From an uncultured Chthonomonas sp. (lineage in GTDB: Bacteria; Armatimonadota; Chthonomonadetes; Chthonomonadales; CAJBBX01): DNA of 64,000 nt. A program made the position numbers and the translations under genes. The notes under the pieces were generated by a model. The model worked only from the letters and a program-made list of their open reading frames with translations, made no database searches and was not told the DNA's origin. The stretch is from NCBI GenBank assembly GCA_903885605.1, contig CAISJD010000158.1, positions 1 to 64,000 on the forward strand. The letters run 5' to 3'. Every line of letters begins with the position of its first letter. Within the stretch, counting starts at the first letter, position 1. Below are positions 25,991 through 34,065 of the stretch, in pieces.

Positions 25991-26998
25991 ATGCTGACTA
26001 AGGTTCGATTGGCCGGTCTGGCGCTGACCGCTGCCGGCGTCTCGCTGGCGCTGGCGGCTTGCACTCCATCCGCCAAGCCGGAGGCGCCGGCAGGCGACGG
26101 CGGGAAGGCTGCCGCCACCAAGACCGTAGCCGTGATCCCCAAGGGCACGAGCCAGTCATTCTGGCTCGCAGTCAAGGCCGGCGCCGATGCTGCCGGCGTT
26201 GAGGACGGAGCCACCATCGAGTGGGCGGGCCCCACCGAGGAGACCGACGTCGACGGCCAGATTCGTATCTTGCAGAACGCCATCACGCGGAAGGTCACCG
26301 CCATCGTCCTGGCCGCGTGCGACGCCAAGAGCCTCGTACCCTACGTGAAGCAGGCCGTCGCGGCGGGCATTCCCGTGGTTACCATCGACTCGGGCCTCCA
26401 GCCGGACGTCAGTTCGGCCTTTCTCGCCACCGACAACGTCAAGGGCGGGCAGGTCGCCGCCGAGGCGCTGGCCGAAGTCCTGGGCGGCAAGGGCAAGGTG
26501 GGCCTGCTCCCGTTTGTCAAGGGCGCCGGATCCTCTGATGACCGCGAGAAGGGCTTTACCGAGGGCATCAAGAAGTTTCCGGGCCTGGACCTCGGCTCCC
26601 GCGTGCTCTACTCCAACAGCGACGTCGCGCAGGGGCTGGACAAGTCGAAGTCGATGATCACCTCCACGCCCGACCTGGCCGGCATCTTTGCCGCGAACCA
26701 GGGCGGCGCCGAGGGGGCCGTGCAGGCCGTCCGCCAGATGGGCAAGGTGGGCAAGGTGAAGCTGGTCTGCTACGACGCCTCGGACCTGGAGATCGGCGCA
26801 CTGAAGGACGGGTCGGTGAGCGCGCTCATCGTCCAGAACCCGTACCGGATGGGATATGAGGGCGTGAAGACCGCCATGCGCCTGGTGAAGGGCGAGAAGC
26901 TGCCGTCGCGCTTCATCGATACCGGCGTCACCAAGGTCACGAAGGAGAACCTGGAGACGCCCGAGATCAAGAAGCTGCTGGACCCGGTCGCGAAGTAG
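25991..26998 (+). CDS. Sugar ABC transporter substrate-binding lipoprotein (RbsB-like)
   Basis: 335 aa. A lipoprotein signal with lipobox LALAAC puts Cys near residue 24; after a low-complexity linker comes a periplasmic-binding-protein type I fold (VAVIPKGTSQSFWLAVKAGA..., AGIPVVTIDSGL, DNVKGGQVAAEALA, GIFAANQGGAEGAVQAVRQ, ALIVQNPYRMGYEGV) like ribose and xylose binding proteins. GGAGGAGG precedes ATG 25991. No permease or ATPase gene is near, so it is an orphan that must use components coded elsewhere. Substrate not determinable. Confidence 0.9.
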   Translation: MLTKVRLAGLALTAAGVSLALAACTPSAKPEAPAGDGGKAAATKTVAVIPKGTSQSFWLAVKAGADAAGVEDGATIEWAGPTEETDVDGQIRILQNAITRKVTAIVLAACDAKSLVPYVKQAVAAGIPVVTIDSGLQPDVSSAFLATDNVKGGQVAAEALAEVLGGKGKVGLLPFVKGAGSSDDREKGFTEGIKKFPGLDLGSRVLYSNSDVAQGLDKSKSMITSTPDLAGIFAANQGGAEGAVQAVRQMGKVGKVKLVCYDASDLEIGALKDGSVSALIVQNPYRMGYEGVKTAMRLVKGEKLPSRFIDTGVTKVTKENLETPEIKKLLDPVAK

Positions 26999-27004
26999 GG
27001 CTGT

Positions 27005-27047
27005 CGCAGGGCCGCTCCCGGCGTCGAGATGCGGGGGCGGCCCTGTG
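27005..27047. terminator. Hairpin between the converging lipoprotein and aroQ genes
   Basis: Left arm cagggccgctcccg (27007-27020) pairs with cgggggcggccctg (27032-27045) around an 11-nt loop, with one G-T pair. It begins 7 nt after the lipoprotein stop and ends 4 nt before the aroQ stop, so it can serve both strands. No T-run follows. Confidence 0.55.
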
Positions 27048-27050
27048 CGG

Positions 27051-27497
27051 CTAGCGGCGGCTCTCTTCCAGCAGGTCGCGCATGGCGTGCAGGGCCAGCA
27101 GGTAGCTGTTGGCGCTGAACCCGACGATCTGGCCGTAGACCACCGGGGCGACCACGGAATGGCGCCGGAACTCCTCGCGCCCATGCACATTGCTGATATG
27201 CACTTCGATCACCGGCATGCGGATGGCCGCGATGGCATCCCGGATGGCGTACGAGTAGTGCGTGAAGGCGCCGGGGTTGATGATGACGCCGTCGCCCCAC
27301 TCCAGCGCGCCGTGGATGGCGCCGATGATGTCGGCCTCGGGGTTGGACTGGCTGGTCCGCACTTCGATCGACAGCTCCTGCGCCTTCTCGTGGATGCGCT
27401 CGTTGAGCTGTGCCAGCGTGCAGCGGCCGTAGACGTCCGGCTCACGCACGCCGAGCAGGTTGAGGTTGGGGCCGTGGATCACGAGTACTCGGGTCAT
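27051..27497 (-). CDS. aroQ: 3-dehydroquinate dehydratase, type II
   Basis: 148 aa dodecameric-type enzyme of the shikimate pathway. Signatures: IHGPNLNLLGVREPDVYG (catalytic Tyr at its end), SNPEADIIGAIH, INPGAFTHYSYAIRDA, and VEVHISNVHGREEFRRHS (catalytic His). The ATG overlaps the stop of the upstream Trm112-like gene (ATGA). Confidence 0.97.
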   Translation of the reverse strand: MTRVLVIHGPNLNLLGVREPDVYGRCTLAQLNERIHEKAQELSIEVRTSQSNPEADIIGAIHGALEWGDGVIINPGAFTHYSYAIRDAIAAIRMPVIEVHISNVHGREEFRRHSVVAPVVYGQIVGFSANSYLLALHAMRDLLEESRR

Positions 27498-27694
27498 TGG
27501 GTGTGGGCGCCTCCGCCCTCGGTGCCGCCGGCCGGCGGGAGGGCGCTGTCGACGAGCATCTGGACGATGCCGTCAATGATCGGATATCGCCGGCCGCACC
27601 TGTCGCATACGACAGCTTCGCCGTCCAGCCGCACCGGCGGGCGGTCGTCGCATGCCGGGCAGGCAAGCGCGTCAAGCACCAGCGGGTCTATCAT
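27494..27694 (-). CDS. Trm112/YcaR-like zinc-ribbon protein
   Basis: 66 aa. MIDPLVLDALACPACDDRPPVRLDGEAVVCDRCGRRYPIIDGIVQML has the four-Cys zinc ribbon and the PI.DGI ending typical of the Trm112/UPF0434 family. Eukaryotic and archaeal relatives activate methyltransferases; the bacterial role is unclear. The start at ATG 27694 fits the family; the listed 91-aa start adds 25 unmatched residues. Coupled to aroQ. Confidence 0.88.
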   Translation of the reverse strand: MIDPLVLDALACPACDDRPPVRLDGEAVVCDRCGRRYPIIDGIVQMLVDSALPPAGGTEGGGAHTQ

Positions 27695-27803
27695 GGTATG
27701 GTCCCCTGTGCCGCGCAGTCGCGTCGCGCGGCCTCCACATTCTACCGGCCAATCACGTCGGTCCCGCACACCCGGCTCAGGCGTCGACGGTGGCTTCCGA
27801 GGT

Positions 27804-27833
27804 TTGACTCGTCACCATGGCTGAGGGTATAGT
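27804..27833 (+). promoter_or_regulatory. Sigma-70-type promoter ahead of recG
   Basis: TTGACT (27804-27809), 18-nt spacer, TATAGT (27828-27833). Predicted start near 27840, only a few bases before a terminator-like hairpin. Confidence 0.65.
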
Positions 27834-27844
27834 TGCGGGGTTCG

Positions 27845-27872
27845 AGGGCGGCATTCAATGCCGTCCCTTTTT
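27845..27872 (+). terminator. Intrinsic-terminator-like hairpin in the recG leader
   Basis: gggcggcat-tca-atgccgtccc forms a 9-bp stem with one bulged T and a 3-nt loop, followed directly by TTTTT (27868-27872). It lies right after the promoter start site and 85 nt before recG. With no upstream plus-strand gene to terminate, it may attenuate recG or end a very short transcript. Confidence 0.6.
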
Positions 27873-27956
27873 GTCGGCTGTGCCGCATACCGGCCCTGCC
27901 CATGCGATCCTTGATAACCCAATCGTCGGAATGGCGCTGAGGCGCACGGACGGGCC

Positions 27957-29981
27957 ATGAGCTTGCCGGTGACGGCCATCCGTGGCATCGGGCCCGCTGT
28001 GGCCGAGATGATGCAGCAGCAGGGGATCGGCAGCGTTCAGGAGCTGTTGACGTTTCGTCCTCGGCGCTACGAGGACCGTTCGCGATTCGTCCTGCTCAAC
28101 GCGCTGACGCCGGGCGTTCCCGCGCTGGTCTGTGCCGTCGTCCAGGGCGTCGAGACCCACTACTCAAAGCGGTCCGGCCTGGCCGTGACCACCGTCCGAC
28201 TGCGCGACACGGGCGGCGAGGCCGATGCCCCGTTCTTCGGCCAAACGTACGTGGCGGCTAGCTTCCGTGAGCTGGTGCGCTCGGGCTCCAGCATCGTGGC
28301 CTGGGGTTCCGCCCGACGTAGCCGAGCCGGAGGGCTATGGTTTGACATCCGGGAGTGGGAGCCGTGGGACCCCGAGGATGACCCGCTCTCCGTTGGGCGC
28401 CTGGTGCCCATCTACCCGGCACTGTCCGGTGTGAGCCAGAAGCGCCTCCGCCGGTGGATGCTCTCCGCACTCGATCTCTGCGCCGCCACCATGCCCGAGG
28501 CGCTGCCTCGCGGGATGCGAGTGGCCCAGCGGCTGCTTCCCGTGGAGGCGGCCTGGCGCAACCTCCACTTTCCGGTTTCGGCGGAGCTCGCCGAGAGCGC
28601 CCGTGTGCGCCTGGCCTTCGAGGAACTCCTGATCCTCCAGTTGCGGTTGGCGCGCCTGCGGCATTCGCGCGGCGGCGCCGACCCGGTGACCGCCGATGTC
28701 GGTGCAGTCATCGCGGCGACGCAGCAGGCGTTGGGCTTCACATTCACGCAGGGGCAGGCCGAGGCCACAGGAGCGCTGGTGCGAGGCATGGCCCCGGGCC
28801 GCTCGCTCCACTGCCTCCTTCAGGGCGATGTGGGAAGCGGCAAGACAGCCGTCTGCCTGGCGGCCGCCCTTGCGGTGCTCCGGTCCGGCGGCTCGGTGGC
28901 CCTGATGGCTCCGACCGAGGTGCTTGCCCTCCAGCACTTCCGAAAGGCGCAGGCGGCGTTCGCGCCGCTCGGCATCGGAGTGGGGCTGATAACCGGCGGG
29001 CGGAGCGAAGGGCGCATCGACGGCGGGCCTAGCCTCCTGGTCGGTACCCACGCGCTGATCTTCGGCGACGGCGACCTCCCCGGCGTGGGCCTGGTCATCG
29101 TGGATGAGCAGCACCGGTTCGGCGTCCAGCAACGGGAGGCGCTCCGAGCGCGGTGCGGCAACCCCCACCTGTTGGTAACGACTGCGACGCCCATCCCGCG
29201 CTCCCTGGCGCTGGCGCTGTACGGCGACCTGGATGTGGTCGCCCTGCGGCAGTTGCCGCCCGGCAGGTCTCGAGTGCGAACACACTGGAGGAGGCCCGCC
29301 CAGCGCGAGCAGGTCTACGCCGGAGTGGCCGAGGTGCTGCGTCGGGGTAGGCAGGCCTATGTCGTATGTCCGGCGATCGATGCCGACGGTTCTGCCTCCG
29401 TCACCGCGACGGCCCAGAGGCTGCAACGGGGCGCGCTGGCGGCCTGGACCGTGGCGGTGCTCCACGGCCGTGTGCCCGCCGCCGAGCGCGACGCCGTGTT
29501 GGCGAGGTTCTGCGACGGGAAGACCGATGTGCTTGTGGCGACCACCCTGGTGGAGGTCGGTGTGGACGTACCCAATGCGGCGGTCATGGTAGTGGAGGAC
29601 GCTGATCGCTTTGGCCTGGCGCAGTTGCACCAGTTGCGGGGGCGTGTGGGGCGCGGTCCCCATGCCTCCTACTGCGTGCTGGTCGCCGATCCGGCGACCG
29701 AGCAGGGCGTGGCACGCATGGAGGCGCTGGTTCGGACCAGTGATGGCTTTGAGATCGCCGAGGCCGACCTGCTCCTTCGAGGCGCCGGCGAGTTGGACGG
29801 AGTGCGGCAGAGCGGCGCATCGGGCCTGAGGTTCGCCGACCTTGGCCGCGACGTTGACCTCTTGGAGCGCGCACGCCGCCTGGCGCGAGACGTCACGCGG
29901 AGGGATCCGGAGCTCAGGCAGACCGAGCACCGACTGCTGGCCGAGGCGCTACACGGGCAGGGCGTCGGCGGCCCGGCCTGA
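27957..29981 (+). CDS. recG: ATP-dependent DNA helicase RecG
   Basis: 674 aa. N-terminal wedge/OB domain (about 1-230; IRGIGPAVAEMM helix-hairpin-helix start) and SF2 helicase core: LLQGDVGSGKTAVC (Walker A, near 290), MAPTEVLALQHF, VIVDEQHRFGVQQR (motif II with the RecG-specific DEQHRFG), TTATPIPRSL, ATTLVEVGVDVPNA, QLHQLRGRVGRG. It reverses stalled forks and processes branched DNA. Slightly shorter than the usual ~690 aa, mostly in the N-terminal domain. coaD follows after 27 nt. Confidence 0.97.
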   Translation: MSLPVTAIRGIGPAVAEMMQQQGIGSVQELLTFRPRRYEDRSRFVLLNALTPGVPALVCAVVQGVETHYSKRSGLAVTTVRLRDTGGEADAPFFGQTYVAASFRELVRSGSSIVAWGSARRSRAGGLWFDIREWEPWDPEDDPLSVGRLVPIYPALSGVSQKRLRRWMLSALDLCAATMPEALPRGMRVAQRLLPVEAAWRNLHFPVSAELAESARVRLAFEELLILQLRLARLRHSRGGADPVTADVGAVIAATQQALGFTFTQGQAEATGALVRGMAPGRSLHCLLQGDVGSGKTAVCLAAALAVLRSGGSVALMAPTEVLALQHFRKAQAAFAPLGIGVGLITGGRSEGRIDGGPSLLVGTHALIFGDGDLPGVGLVIVDEQHRFGVQQREALRARCGNPHLLVTTATPIPRSLALALYGDLDVVALRQLPPGRSRVRTHWRRPAQREQVYAGVAEVLRRGRQAYVVCPAIDADGSASVTATAQRLQRGALAAWTVAVLHGRVPAAERDAVLARFCDGKTDVLVATTLVEVGVDVPNAAVMVVEDADRFGLAQLHQLRGRVGRGPHASYCVLVADPATEQGVARMEALVRTSDGFEIAEADLLLRGAGELDGVRQSGASGLRFADLGRDVDLLERARRLARDVTRRDPELRQTEHRLLAEALHGQGVGGPA

Positions 29982-30008
29982 GCAATGAGACGGCGAGGTG
30001 CCCGTAGG

Positions 30009-30521
30009 ATGTATGAGTATGACCCGGAGTTGGCGGACGTAGAGTATGATGCGATCGTGCCGGGCAGTTTCGACCCGGTGACGAATGGCCACATCGACAT
30101 CATCGCCCGTGCGGCGACGATGTTTGACCGCGTCAACGTGGCGGTGGCGTGCAACAGCTCGAAGAAGCCGATGTTCGGCGACGAGGAGCGGATCGTCATG
30201 CTCCGCGAGGCGTGTATGCCGTTCGCCAATGTGACCGTCAGCGCGTTTCGCGGCCTGTTGGTCGAGTACGCCGTGCGGCACAAGGCACGCGTCATCGTGC
30301 GCGGACTGCGCGCCGTGTCAGACTTTGAGTACGAGTTGCAGATGGCGCATACGAACCGCCGCCTCTCGCAAGATGTGGAGACTGTGTTCGTCATGGCCTC
30401 TACGGACTACTCGTTTCTCAGTTCGAGCATAGTGAAGGAGATCGCCCGGTTGGGCGGCTCCGTGGAAGGTTTGGTGCCAGACTGTGTCAAACGACGCCTC
30501 GGGGCAGAACCCAGTGCATGA
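30009..30521 (+). CDS. coaD: Phosphopantetheine adenylyltransferase
   Basis: 170 aa; adenylates 4'-phosphopantetheine to dephospho-CoA. The nucleotidyltransferase motif VPGSFDPVTNGHIDII (T/HxGH) is at residue ~18, with the ISSTxVR-type end FLSSSIVKEIARLGG. I prefer ATG 30009 (GAGGTG 8 nt before) to ATG 29985. Even so, ~12 residues (MYEYDPELADVE) precede the normal N-terminus. It lacks the common rsmD neighbour and sits between recG and a coiled-coil gene. Confidence 0.94.
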   Translation: MYEYDPELADVEYDAIVPGSFDPVTNGHIDIIARAATMFDRVNVAVACNSSKKPMFGDEERIVMLREACMPFANVTVSAFRGLLVEYAVRHKARVIVRGLRAVSDFEYELQMAHTNRRLSQDVETVFVMASTDYSFLSSSIVKEIARLGGSVEGLVPDCVKRRLGAEPSA

Positions 30522-31155
30522 CGGCAAGGGCGCTCCCGCCGCCGCTCAGGCGCCCGCGCCGGAGGGCAAGGAGCCATATCGGTCGTCCAGCGAGCACGTG
30601 GACGTCTTCCGCCTGCTGGATCAGTTGGAAGGGCTGCCGGAGAAGGCCAAGCACCTCCCGCTGAACACCCTGGTGGGTTTCGACCACGAGCAGTTCTACT
30701 ACTTGGTGCTGAAGATCCGCGCAAACCTTCCCGAGGATATGAAGGTGGCCGAGCGCGTCCGGCGCGACCACGTCCGCATCCTGGACGACGCCCGTGCATC
30801 TGCCGCCGATGAGTTGGCCAAGGCCTCGGACGATGCGGCTCGCGCAGTGGCCGCTGCGCAGGGCGAGGCCGAGCGGCTGGTGGCGGCGGCACACGAGCAG
30901 GCCGACCGCGTCCTGGTCGATGCCCGAGACGAGGCCCTCCGCTTGGTCTCGGAGACGGAAGTGTACAGGATGGCCGAGGCCTCGGCTCAGGAGATGGTCT
31001 CGAAAGCGCAGACAGAGGCCGACGAAACCCGCGACGGCGCCGATCAGTATGTGCGGGACGTCCTGGGCTTCCTGGAGGGCCAGGCGGATAAGGTGCGGGA
31101 CGCTGTGCAGGATGCTCGGTACGAACTGGATCGCCGGCGCGGTGGCGCGGCCTGA
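30484..31155 (+). CDS. Coiled-coil protein with ATP synthase b-subunit/DivIVA-like helix
   Basis: 223 aa. After a disordered Pro/Ala N-terminus, residues ~38-85 (VFRLLDQLEGLPEKAK..., FDHEQFYYLVLKIRANLPEDM) form a short globular segment, then a long Ala/Glu/Arg-rich heptad region to residue ~215. There is no membrane span. Similar proteins are found beside yceD-rpmF in some lineages, but I cannot assign a function. The GTG start at 30484 lies inside the end of coaD (38-nt overlap); a GTG at 30514 is an alternative. Confidence 0.75.
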   Translation: MSNDASGQNPVHDGKGAPAAAQAPAPEGKEPYRSSSEHVDVFRLLDQLEGLPEKAKHLPLNTLVGFDHEQFYYLVLKIRANLPEDMKVAERVRRDHVRILDDARASAADELAKASDDAARAVAAAQGEAERLVAAAHEQADRVLVDARDEALRLVSETEVYRMAEASAQEMVSKAQTEADETRDGADQYVRDVLGFLEGQADKVRDAVQDARYELDRRRGGAA

Positions 31156-31189
31156 CGGACGCGGCATAGCCGCAACGGGTACACACTAG

Positions 31190-31741
31190 ATGAGACTGGA
31201 CCTTTCGGAAGTTCTGTCGACCGTCGGCATGCGGATCGCGTGTCCGGTGGAGGAGCCGCCGCTCGTAGATGAGGACCTGGAGTGCGCGGCGCCCGTTGTC
31301 GGCGAGTTGGTCTTCACGAACACCGGCAACGCGTTACTCATAGGCGGCATCCTCACCACAGAGGTCGTCCTGTCATGTGCCCGTTGCCTCCGCTACTTCA
31401 GGCAGCCGCTTGAGGTTGAGATCGAGGAGCAATTCTCCTTGCGCACACGGCCCATGGGGCCCGGCGCCAGGAAGGCCACCGTCGAGGTCGAGGAGGAGGA
31501 GGATGCCAACACGGGCAGCCTCTTCACAGGCCCGGTGATGGACCTGACCGACCTGCTGCGGCAGTCGCTGACCCTGGTGCTGCCGCTCGGGCCGTTGCAT
31601 GATCCGGATTGCGCGGGTCTCTGCGTACGCTGCGGCGCCGACCTCAATGAGGCGGCGTGCGGTTGTGACACCGGGCGCGATGGTCGCGCCCTCAGTGGTC
31701 TTGGCGCGCTCCTGCACGGGGGCGAGCAAGAGCCGAACTGA
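31190..31741 (+). CDS. yceD: YceD family protein (DUF177), probable 23S rRNA accumulation factor
   Basis: 183 aa. DUF177 proteins bear a conserved mid-protein CARC (VLSCARCLRYF, near residue 62) and a C-terminal zinc-like set (CAGLCVRCGADLNEAACGC). Escherichia coli YceD affects 23S rRNA levels. Its place directly before rpmF is the family's near-universal context. A very acidic insert (EVEEEEDANTG) separates the two halves. Confidence 0.9.
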   Translation: MRLDLSEVLSTVGMRIACPVEEPPLVDEDLECAAPVVGELVFTNTGNALLIGGILTTEVVLSCARCLRYFRQPLEVEIEEQFSLRTRPMGPGARKATVEVEEEEDANTGSLFTGPVMDLTDLLRQSLTLVLPLGPLHDPDCAGLCVRCGADLNEAACGCDTGRDGRALSGLGALLHGGEQEPN

Positions 31742-31797
31742 GCGTCGGGGAGACCCGGCGCCCAATCCCTATAGAACAATAAGATTGAGGTGCATCC

Positions 31798-31989
31798 ATG
31801 CCGCTGCCAAAGCGACGTCACTCAAACAAGCGAACCCGCCTGCGCCGGACCCACTACAAGCTCACCCTGCCTCTGGTGGGTGAGTGCCCACAGTGCCATT
31901 CGCCTCGCCGCGCCCATCACGCATGTCCGGCGTGCGGCTTCTACAACGGGCGCAAGGCCATCGCCGTCAAGAGCGCCAAGGCTAGCTAG
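31798..31989 (+). CDS. rpmF: 50S ribosomal protein L32
   Basis: 63 aa, zinc-binding C+ form: MPLPKRRHSNKRTRLRRTHYKL, then CPQC and CPAC pairs (residues ~30-46). GAGGTG lies 5 nt before the ATG. Follows yceD and precedes plsX, as in many bacteria, tying ribosome and lipid synthesis together. Confidence 0.96.
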   Translation: MPLPKRRHSNKRTRLRRTHYKLTLPLVGECPQCHSPRRAHHACPACGFYNGRKAIAVKSAKAS

Positions 31990-32010
31990 GCGACCCTCAG
32001 TACGGTACGG

Positions 32011-33057
32011 ATGGCCTCTTCTCGGACCTGCATTGCCGTAGATGTCATGGGTGGCGATCTCGGCCCTGCCGAGATCGTCCGCGGCTGCGTGTCTGCCGCG
32101 CGCGACCTTGAGGGGTCGGGCGACCTCATCATCGTTGGTGATGAGCAGGCCATCGGGGCGGAACTGGCCAGGCATCGCGACCGTCCGTCGTGCATCAGGG
32201 TCCAGCACGCCTCGCAGGTCATCGAGATGTGCGACCGCCCCAGCGAGGTCTATCGGCGAAAGCGCGATGCCTCGGTGGCGGTGGCCGCCCGCCTCGTCAA
32301 GGAAGGCGAGGCCCGGGCGTTCATCTCGATCGGCAATACCGGCGCAGCCATGGCGGCCTCGGTGTATATGCTCCGGCCCATCGAGGGGATCGATAGGCCG
32401 GCCATAGCTACGCCGCTTCCGTCGCTGACGGGGCACTGTGTCCTGCTCGATGCCGGCGCCAATGTGGACTGCCTGCCGCGGCAGTTGGTGGACTTCGCCA
32501 TCATGGGGCTAAGCTACGCCAGGCTCGTGCAGGGGAAGCCGAATCCCACGGTGGGGCTGCTCTCCAATGGCGAGGAATCGAGCAAAGGCAATGCCCTCAC
32601 CCGCGAGGCGCATGCCCTGCTGCGGCAGTACGTGCCCGAGTTCCAGGGCAACATCGAGGGACGCGATGTCTTCACCGGGCGCACCGACGTCATCGTCTGC
32701 GATGGGTTCGACGGCAACATCGTACTCAAGACGGCCGAAGGCGGCATCGGCATGGTACTCAAGCTGATCAAGCAAGACCTGATGAAACACGCGTGGATGA
32801 AGCTGCTCCTCCTGCCCTTGCGAGGTGAGTTGCGGCGCCTCACCGCTCGGATGGACTATCGCCACTTCGGCGGAGCCCCGCTCCTGGGCGTGAACGGCCT
32901 CTGTATCGTGGGCCACGGAAGGTCCGATGCCGACGCGGTTCGCAATGCGATCCGCGTCGCCCGAACATCGGTCGACGCAGGCCTGGTTGCGGACATCGCG
33001 CGGTCTGCCGCCGCTCTGCACACCGCCATGCCCCCGGCCGGGGCGGGCAGGGAGTAG
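32011..33057 (+). CDS. plsX: Phosphate acyltransferase PlsX
   Basis: 348 aa; makes acyl-phosphate from acyl-ACP for phospholipid synthesis. Signatures: IAVDVMGGDLGPAEIVRG, FISIGNTGAAMAAS, LLDAGANVDCLP, LLSNGEESSKGN, CDGFDGNIVLKTAEG and GGAPLLGVNGLCIVGHG. First enzyme gene of the plsX-fabHDG-acpP-fabF cluster; fabH follows by 5 nt. Confidence 0.97.
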   Translation: MASSRTCIAVDVMGGDLGPAEIVRGCVSAARDLEGSGDLIIVGDEQAIGAELARHRDRPSCIRVQHASQVIEMCDRPSEVYRRKRDASVAVAARLVKEGEARAFISIGNTGAAMAASVYMLRPIEGIDRPAIATPLPSLTGHCVLLDAGANVDCLPRQLVDFAIMGLSYARLVQGKPNPTVGLLSNGEESSKGNALTREAHALLRQYVPEFQGNIEGRDVFTGRTDVIVCDGFDGNIVLKTAEGGIGMVLKLIKQDLMKHAWMKLLLLPLRGELRRLTARMDYRHFGGAPLLGVNGLCIVGHGRSDADAVRNAIRVARTSVDAGLVADIARSAAALHTAMPPAGAGRE

Positions 33058-33062
33058 CCGTT

Positions 33063-34064
33063 TTGACCCTTCAGATGGGCGCCGGAATACTAGGCGTCGG
33101 TATGGCGGTACCCGATCGCGTTGTCACCAATGCGGATCTGGAGGCCATGGTTGATACGTCGGACGAGTGGATCGTCGAGCGTACAGGCATCCGGCAGCGC
33201 CACGTCTCGGCGCCGGACGAGACCTCGTCCGATCTGGCTACGCGCGCGGCCCTGGCGGCGCTGGCAGACGCGGGCATTGAGGCGGGCGAGATCGATCTCG
33301 TCATCTGCGCCACCACCACCGGCGACTGCCTCTGGCCCGCTACCGCCTGCCTCGTGCAGCATCGGATCGGCGCAGGGCACGCCGCCGCTTTCGACATCAG
33401 CGCGGCTTGCTCAGGCTTCTGCTACGGCCTGGCCATCGCACGGGATATGGTGCTGGCAGGCACCGCGACGCGCGCCCTCGTCATCGGCGCCGACACGCTC
33501 ACAAAGCATGTCGATTGGACCGACCGCACGACGTGCATCCTCTTCGGCGACGGCGCGGGGGCAGTGGTCGTCGGACCATGTGAGGCCGGACGCGGCATTC
33601 TGGCCAGCGAACTCCGAGCCGACGGAAGCAAGTATGAGGCCGTCTGGCTTCCCGCAGGCGGCACCAGGCGGCCGCTGACGCCCGAGATGCTGGCCGCCGG
33701 TCAGGGCAAGCTGGCCATGCACGGAGCCGAGGTCTTTAAGTTCGCCGTGCGCATCATGGGTGAGATCAGCCTCTCAGTCCTGGCGCGAGCAGGACTGGGG
33801 CCGGACGATGTATCGCTCTTTGTGCCGCATCAGGCCAACGCCAGGATCATCGCCGCCGCAGCCGAACGCATGCGCCTCACGCCGGACCGGGTCATGCGCA
33901 ACGTGGAGCGCTACGGCAACACCAGCGCGGCGTCGATCCCCATCGCGCTGACCGAGGCCTTGGCCGCCGGGCGCGTTGGGTACGATGACGTCCTGGTGCT
34001 CGTGGGCTTCGGCGCGGGCCTCACCTGGGGCGCCAATGTCGTGCGCTGGTCGAGGGGCGACTAA
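33063..34064 (+). CDS. fabH: 3-oxoacyl-ACP synthase III
   Basis: 333 aa; starts fatty-acid elongation by joining an acyl-CoA with malonyl-ACP. Catalytic triad in context: Cys in FDISAACSGFCYGL (near 117), His in FVPHQANARII (near 257), Asn in YGNTSAASIPIAL (near 287). TTG start with GGGAG 8 nt upstream; the ATG four codons later has no ribosome site. Confidence 0.97.
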   Translation: MTLQMGAGILGVGMAVPDRVVTNADLEAMVDTSDEWIVERTGIRQRHVSAPDETSSDLATRAALAALADAGIEAGEIDLVICATTTGDCLWPATACLVQHRIGAGHAAAFDISAACSGFCYGLAIARDMVLAGTATRALVIGADTLTKHVDWTDRTTCILFGDGAGAVVVGPCEAGRGILASELRADGSKYEAVWLPAGGTRRPLTPEMLAAGQGKLAMHGAEVFKFAVRIMGEISLSVLARAGLGPDDVSLFVPHQANARIIAAAAERMRLTPDRVMRNVERYGNTSAASIPIALTEALAAGRVGYDDVLVLVGFGAGLTWGANVVRWSRGD

Positions 34065-34065
34065 T

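Noticed and set aside
28335-29930. 531-aa minus-strand ORF opposite recG
   Set aside because: Antisense shadow of recG with biased composition and no motifs.
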